NCBI GenBank assembly: GCA_003695285.1
Contig: RFIL01000502.1
Span: forward strand, 1 to 8,767
Length of the DNA stretch: 8,767 nt
Reading direction: 5' to 3'
Source: Calditrichota bacterium
GTDB taxonomy: Bacteria > Calditrichota > Calditrichia > RBG-13-44-9 > J075
The first letter of the stretch is position 1. Every line of letters starts with the position of its first letter. Shown here piece by piece: positions 6,549 through 8,767 of this stretch. Under the pieces are notes generated by a model that did no database searches, was not told where the DNA came from, and saw only the letters and a list, made by a program, of their open reading frames with translations. Position numbers and translations under genes: made by a program.

Positions 6549-6935
6549 TTATTCATTTCTCAGTTGTGATGCTAATGCTTCCAGTTGCTCGGCAAGGGCA
6601 GCCCTGTCTAACTTCACCCCCTCAACTTTCCTCAATCGCTCTTCCAGTTCATTGGTAATCGAGTTAATAAGATGTTCAATACCCACACTTCTGTTTTCCA
6701 ATCCTTCTTCCAGCTTTTTAAGGGATTGAGAAAAACTTTTTTTCTGTTCATTCATTTCTTTCCTGAGGGCAGAGGTCTGCTCTTCGAGGTTACGTTTCAG
6801 TTCATTAATTTGGGATTCCAGAGCTTTTAATTGCTTCTGATAAAATTGTTCGCGTTCTCCAAATATAATATTGCGGATAGCTTCTACAGCACCTGCTCCC
6901 TCCGGTAAACCCATATTTTCATTTTTTTCAGACAT
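6549..6935 (-). CDS. Coiled-coil protein, first gene of the GTPase operon
   Basis: A 128-residue soluble protein I cannot assign to a named family with certainty. After a short glycine-rich N-terminus comes a conserved-looking element, AIRNIIFGEREQFYQKQL (residues 19-36). The rest, to about residue 128, is heptad-patterned and rich in Glu, Lys, Leu and Gln, predicting a long coiled coil. There is no signal peptide or membrane span. The start is supported by GGAGG five nt before the ATG. It precedes the longin-like/OmpA membrane protein by 15 nt and shares its reading frame. That protein also begins with a coiled coil, so hetero-oligomerisation of the two is a reasonable guess. It may be an adaptor or scaffold of the GTPase module. 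Confidence 0.85.
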   Translation of the reverse strand: MSEKNENMGLPEGAGAVEAIRNIIFGEREQFYQKQLKALESQINELKRNLEEQTSALRKEMNEQKKSFSQSLKKLEEGLENRSVGIEHLINSITNELEERLRKVEGVKLDRAALAEQLEALASQLRNE

Positions 6936-7065
6936 ACTAACCTCCGAAATCAGTTTCTAATTTTTTGGAAAAAATTTTCCTCAATTTTTTCTTTCAATAC
7001 TCTTAAGGTGAACACATCTATATATCATCTATTTCATCAATTTTTATGTTATTGCATCAAGAATC

Positions 7066-7094
7066 GATCTAACCAATACCCTTTTAGATGTCAA
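7066..7094 (-). promoter_or_regulatory. Candidate sigma-70-type promoter of the GTPase operon
   Basis: Read on the minus strand, a perfect TTGACA (7089-7094) is followed after 17 bp by TAGATC (7066-7071), a weak -10. Transcription would start near 7059, giving a leader of about 124 nt. It is the best match found upstream of 6935. No -24/-12 element was found on this strand, so the activator does not obviously drive its own operon. Confidence 0.3.
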
Positions 7095-7265
7095 TGAGTG
7101 ATAAGCCTCAAACGTCTTTATTATTCAGGGTTTAATTGTCGTTTGTAATATAATCAATATACAAATAAAACCCCATTTTTGTATGCATTTAATTTTGGGG
7201 TTCACATTTCTTTAATTTGAAATATTGAAGAGTAATAGTTACCTTAGAAGCTAAAAATATTCTAA

Positions 7266-7280
7266 GATGTGGATCACATC
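7266..7280. promoter_or_regulatory. Perfect 6-bp inverted repeat with 3-bp centre, possible activator site
   Basis: GATGTG-GAT-CACATC lies about 230 bp upstream of the sigma-54-like promoter at 7497. Short dyads at this kind of distance are typical of upstream activator sites for sigma-54 enhancer-binding proteins, and one such protein is encoded in the neighbouring operon. It is only vaguely like a CRP site, because the spacing differs. The link to any given regulator is speculative. Confidence 0.3.
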
Positions 7281-7324
7281 CCATAAATAAATATTTTTCT
7301 TCTGATAAGAAATTCCCCTCGGTC

Positions 7325-7360
7325 ATATCCCCCACTTTTCAAATAAAGTATGGGGGATAT
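7325..7360. repeat. Long GC-cored inverted repeat (stem-loop) in the intergenic region
   Basis: ATATCCCCCA (7325-7334) is the exact reverse complement of 7351-7360. Inside it CTTT and AAAG add four more pairs past a 2-nt bulge, closing a short AT-rich loop. On the plus strand a TTTTT run follows at 7368-7372, so this could end a plus-strand transcript coming from the intergenic region. On the minus strand no T-run follows. It could instead be a protein-binding dyad. Confidence 0.55.
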
Positions 7361-7496
7361 CCCTATCTTTTTCCTCCTAAATGATTTTTTAATTTAATCT
7401 CTATAATCCCATTTCAACACTTTTACCTACCCTTCCTTCGCAATAGTGTGATTTAAGTAGTTTTCAATTTAAATATCACAATCCTGTTAGTGAGTT

Positions 7497-7511
7497 TGGC
7501 ACAGGGGTTGA
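7497..7511 (+). promoter_or_regulatory. Sigma-54-like -24/-12 promoter of the DUF4332 gene
   Basis: TGGCAC-AGGGG-TTGA fits the sigma-54 consensus TGGCAC-N5-TTGC in spacing and in nine of ten fixed bases; the mismatch is A for C in the -12 GC. The start of transcription would be near 7523, 56 nt before the ATG. The overlapping TTGACT (7508-7513) could alternatively be a sigma-70 -35, but the best -10 (GATAAA at 7533) is 19 bp away. A sigma-54 activator is encoded in the same window. Confidence 0.45.
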
Positions 7512-7578
7512 CTTAAAAAGGGGTAACTAAGCGATAAAAAAGAAGATCGCAAACAAACAAAAGTTAAAGGAGGCCAAC

Positions 7579-7995
7579 ATGGCAAGTTACAAAATCAGTG
7601 ATATCGAAGGAATCGGCCCTGTATACGCAGAGAAGTTACAGGCAGCAGGAGTACGAAGTGTTAAAGCGCTTCTGGAAAAGGGAGCTACCAAAGCCGGTCG
7701 TAAAAAATTAGCCGAAGCGACCGGTATTGATGAAGCTATGATTTTAAAATGGGTCAATATGGCAGATTTATACCGCATCAGTGGTGTTGGAAGCGAATAT
7801 GCTGAATTGCTGGAGAAAGCAGGAGTTGATACGGTCAAAGAATTGCGCAATAGAAATCCTGAAAATTTGTATGCGAAGGTGAGGGAAGTTAATACGTCGA
7901 ACGGTCGTCGCCTTGTCCGTCAGCTTCCAGGGTTGAAGACGGTCCAAAAGTGGGTGGAGGAAGCTAAGACACTGGAACCGATGGTCACTTATTAA
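7579..7995 (+). CDS. DUF4332 family helix-hairpin-helix protein
   Basis: A 138-residue protein made of two related halves, each opening with a helix-hairpin-helix: IEGIGPVYAEKLQAAGV (8-25 region) and ISGVGSEYAELLEKAGV (67-83), about 59 residues apart. This matches DUF4332, a family of unknown function. The GIG/GVG hairpins are those that in other proteins contact the DNA backbone non-specifically, so nucleic-acid binding is plausible but unproven. It is soluble, with no signal peptide. Expression signals look strong: AAAGGAGG (7566-7573) five nt before the ATG, a perfect intrinsic terminator 18 nt after the stop, and a long upstream region with a sigma-54-like promoter. It therefore appears monocistronic and perhaps condition-induced. 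Confidence 0.9.
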   Translation: MASYKISDIEGIGPVYAEKLQAAGVRSVKALLEKGATKAGRKKLAEATGIDEAMILKWVNMADLYRISGVGSEYAELLEKAGVDTVKELRNRNPENLYAKVREVNTSNGRRLVRQLPGLKTVQKWVEEAKTLEPMVTY

Positions 7996-8013
7996 AAGAC
8001 GGCCGTTTTATCA

Positions 8014-8053
8014 GCAAAGAGGAAAGGGTATCTTTCCTCTTTGCACCTTTTTT
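8014..8053 (+). terminator. Strong intrinsic terminator of the DUF4332 gene
   Basis: A perfect 13-bp stem, GCAAAGAGGAAAG (8014-8026) with CTTTCCTCTTTGC (8032-8044), encloses a 5-nt loop and is followed by TTTTTT (8048-8053) after ACC. It begins 18 nt past the stop codon and should end the transcript cleanly, so the downstream genes need their own promoter. Confidence 0.93.
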
Positions 8054-8170
8054 GATTCTAAGTCCCTTTATCATGAATCCGTTTATAATGAGCTGAATCA
8101 GTTAAAATAGTTACCTCTGGGATGAAAAATTTCGGCAAAATACCTCATCCCCAAAAAAGGTGTTCTAACA

Positions 8171-8395
8171 ATGGGATTAGCCAATGAAATCATTACTCTC
8201 ACTTTTAGTTTTCTCATCGGTACATACGCTTATAACCATAACTATGACTTTCGGCATCAGTGAAGCAGTATTGTCACCCAAAACCTGGAAGAACGGATAT
8301 TAAGTTTACCAGACGAAGAAGTTAAAAACCTTCTGAAGCCTGAAAAGATTAATTTAAGGTATTTAAAGATTTTTAAAGGAGTATGCTATGAATGA
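8171..8395 (+). pseudogene. Possible small membrane-protein gene interrupted by an in-frame TGA
   Basis: From ATG 8171 the frame encodes 30 residues with a hydrophobic helix (IITLTFSFLIGTYAY), then TGA at 8261-8263. The same frame continues open for another 43 codons with coding-like, charged amphipathic sequence (NLEERILSLPDEEVKNLL) and stops at 8393-8395, just inside the next gene. An AAAAAAGG lies 10 nt before the ATG. Read through the TGA, it would be a 74-residue protein with one membrane helix and a cytoplasmic helical tail. Neighbouring genes use TGG for Trp and one of them ends in TGA, so reassignment is unlikely. A real nonsense mutation, a sequencing error or a chance ORF are the options. 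The family is not recognised. Confidence 0.35.
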
Positions 8396-8767
8396 ATTAA
8401 TTGCAGCTATCGCCAACCAAACTGGTTTTGATAGTGAAACAACACAAAAAGGGCTGGGAGCCCTACTGGCAACGGTTAAAGAACATGCCCCCGAAGATGC
8501 ATTCACTAAAATTGCCAGTGCTATCCCCTCTGCAGGCGAACTACTCTCTCAATTCCAAGCCAATCAGAATTCAGAGGAGAATGAGGAAAGCGATCTTTCT
8601 TTAATCGCTGGATTAGCCAGTGGTTTATTTGGCGGTAAATCCTCAGAGCAGATTTCTACTCTGGTGTCCATGTTCTCTAAAGGTGGTTTTTCACTGAATA
8701 TGATTAAAGAATTTCTGCCGGCTGTGGTAAACTATTTTCAACAAAATGGGAAATCCGATGTTGTAGA
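8388..8767 (+). CDS. DUF2780-like protein, 3'-partial
   Basis: The frame is open from ATG 8388 to the right edge (126 complete codons, no stop). The start is set by AAAGGAG (8375-8381) six nt upstream. The sequence begins MNELIAAIANQTGFDSETTQ and continues with ALLATVKEHAPEDAFTKIASAIP. This helix pattern, with a paired 'sampled by a phage-like gate' set of small Ala/Gly/Ser-rich helices, resembles DUF2780 (VcgC/VcgE), a family of unknown function; DUF937-like proteins are a second possibility. Residues about 57-70 form a polar Gln/Asn/Glu linker, followed by an Ala/Gly-rich segment (LIAGLASGLFGG) and another helical region (MIKEFLPAVVNYF). No signal peptide is visible. It lies after a strong terminator and a possible broken small gene, so its promoter should be within 8054-8370, where none is obvious. 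Confidence 0.75.
   Translation, partial: MNELIAAIANQTGFDSETTQKGLGALLATVKEHAPEDAFTKIASAIPSAGELLSQFQANQNSEENEESDLSLIAGLASGLFGGKSSEQISTLVSMFSKGGFSLNMIKEFLPAVVNYFQQNGKSDVV

Larger units (their letters stand above)
6936..7578. other. 643-bp divergent intergenic region, AT-rich, no convincing gene
   Basis: It separates the GTPase operon (minus) from the DUF4332 gene (plus). Frames on both strands are full of stops; the best candidates are about 31 codons without a ribosome binding site. Between 7142 and 7360 there is a run of inverted repeats: TTTGTA/TACAAA (7142-7147, 7160-7165), AACCCCA/TGGGGTT (7169-7175, 7196-7202), CTTAGAA/TTCTAAG (7243-7249, 7260-7266), GATGTG/CACATC (7266-7271, 7275-7280), TTTCTT/AAGAAA (7296-7301, 7307-7312) and a large hairpin (7325-7360). 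A GGAAAA-AA-TTTTCC palindrome (6967-6980) lies in the leader of the minus operon. A perfect TATAAT (7149-7154, plus) has no matching -35. The region may hold several regulator sites, a structured RNA, or both. Confidence 0.6.

Noticed and set aside
7190..7285. Minus-strand ORF of about 31 codons in the intergenic region
   Set aside because: No ribosome binding site, no recognisable motif, and length expected by chance in such DNA.
7324..7372. Intrinsic terminator for a protein-coding gene
   Set aside because: No plus-strand gene lies upstream and the T-run is 7 nt away from the stem; kept only as a stem-loop of unknown role.
6936..7578. CRISPR array, tRNA or attachment site in the intergenic region
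   Set aside because: The repeats are inverted and all different, with no regular direct repeats and spacers; no tRNA-like cloverleaf or integrase gene was seen.
8261..8263. TGA reassignment or selenocysteine
   Set aside because: The GTPase gene ends in TGA, Trp is TGG throughout, and no SECIS-like hairpin was recognised after the codon.
8401..8604. Plus-strand 67-codon ORF near the right edge
   Set aside because: It is a shifted-frame shadow of the DUF2780-like gene, which starts at 8388 with a proper ribosome binding site and runs off the window.

Overview
This 8.8 kb window has low to moderate GC and dense, mostly well-formed bacterial genes. It suggests a Gram-negative bacterium. The evidence is a lipoprotein signal peptide on a periplasmic M48 protease, a membrane protein ending in an OmpA-type peptidoglycan-binding domain, and a sigma-54 activator with a Fis-type helix-turn-helix. 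The protein repertoire would fit a Calditrichota, Ignavibacteria or other FCB-like lineage, but the phylum is a guess. TGG encodes Trp and TGA is used as a stop.

Layout, left to right. A class I glutamine-amidotransferase-like protein (5' end cut by the window edge) and an M48 metalloprotease lipoprotein lie on the plus strand. Converging on them is a minus-strand block read from about 6935 down to 2502. In transcription order it encodes a 128-aa coiled-coil protein, a 587-aa inner-membrane protein, a Ras/Rab-like small GTPase, a PAS/AAA+/Fis sigma-54 enhancer-binding protein and a 57-aa zinc-ribbon protein. The 587-aa protein has cytoplasmic helical repeats, a longin/roadblock-like domain, one membrane span, two BON-like domains and OmpA_C. 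The first four genes are packed with 15 nt, 9 nt and a 4-nt ATGA overlap between them, so they are almost certainly one operon. The zinc-ribbon gene is 184 nt further downstream and may be separate.

A 643-bp AT-rich region without a convincing gene separates this operon from a divergently transcribed DUF4332 (helix-hairpin-helix) gene. It is unusually rich in inverted repeats. It ends in a sigma-54-like -24/-12 element 68 bp ahead of the DUF4332 start codon. The DUF4332 gene has a strong ribosome binding site and a textbook intrinsic terminator. After it come a small ORF interrupted by an in-frame TGA and a DUF2780-like gene that runs off the right edge.

The most interesting reading is that the minus-strand operon is a trans-envelope signalling module. 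A Ras-like GTPase, apparently altered at two hydrolysis-related positions, would act with a longin/roadblock-like platform that is physically tied to peptidoglycan, and the output would be a sigma-54 activator encoded in the same operon. The sigma-54-like promoter next door is a candidate target. The parts are seen in the sequence; the wiring is inference.
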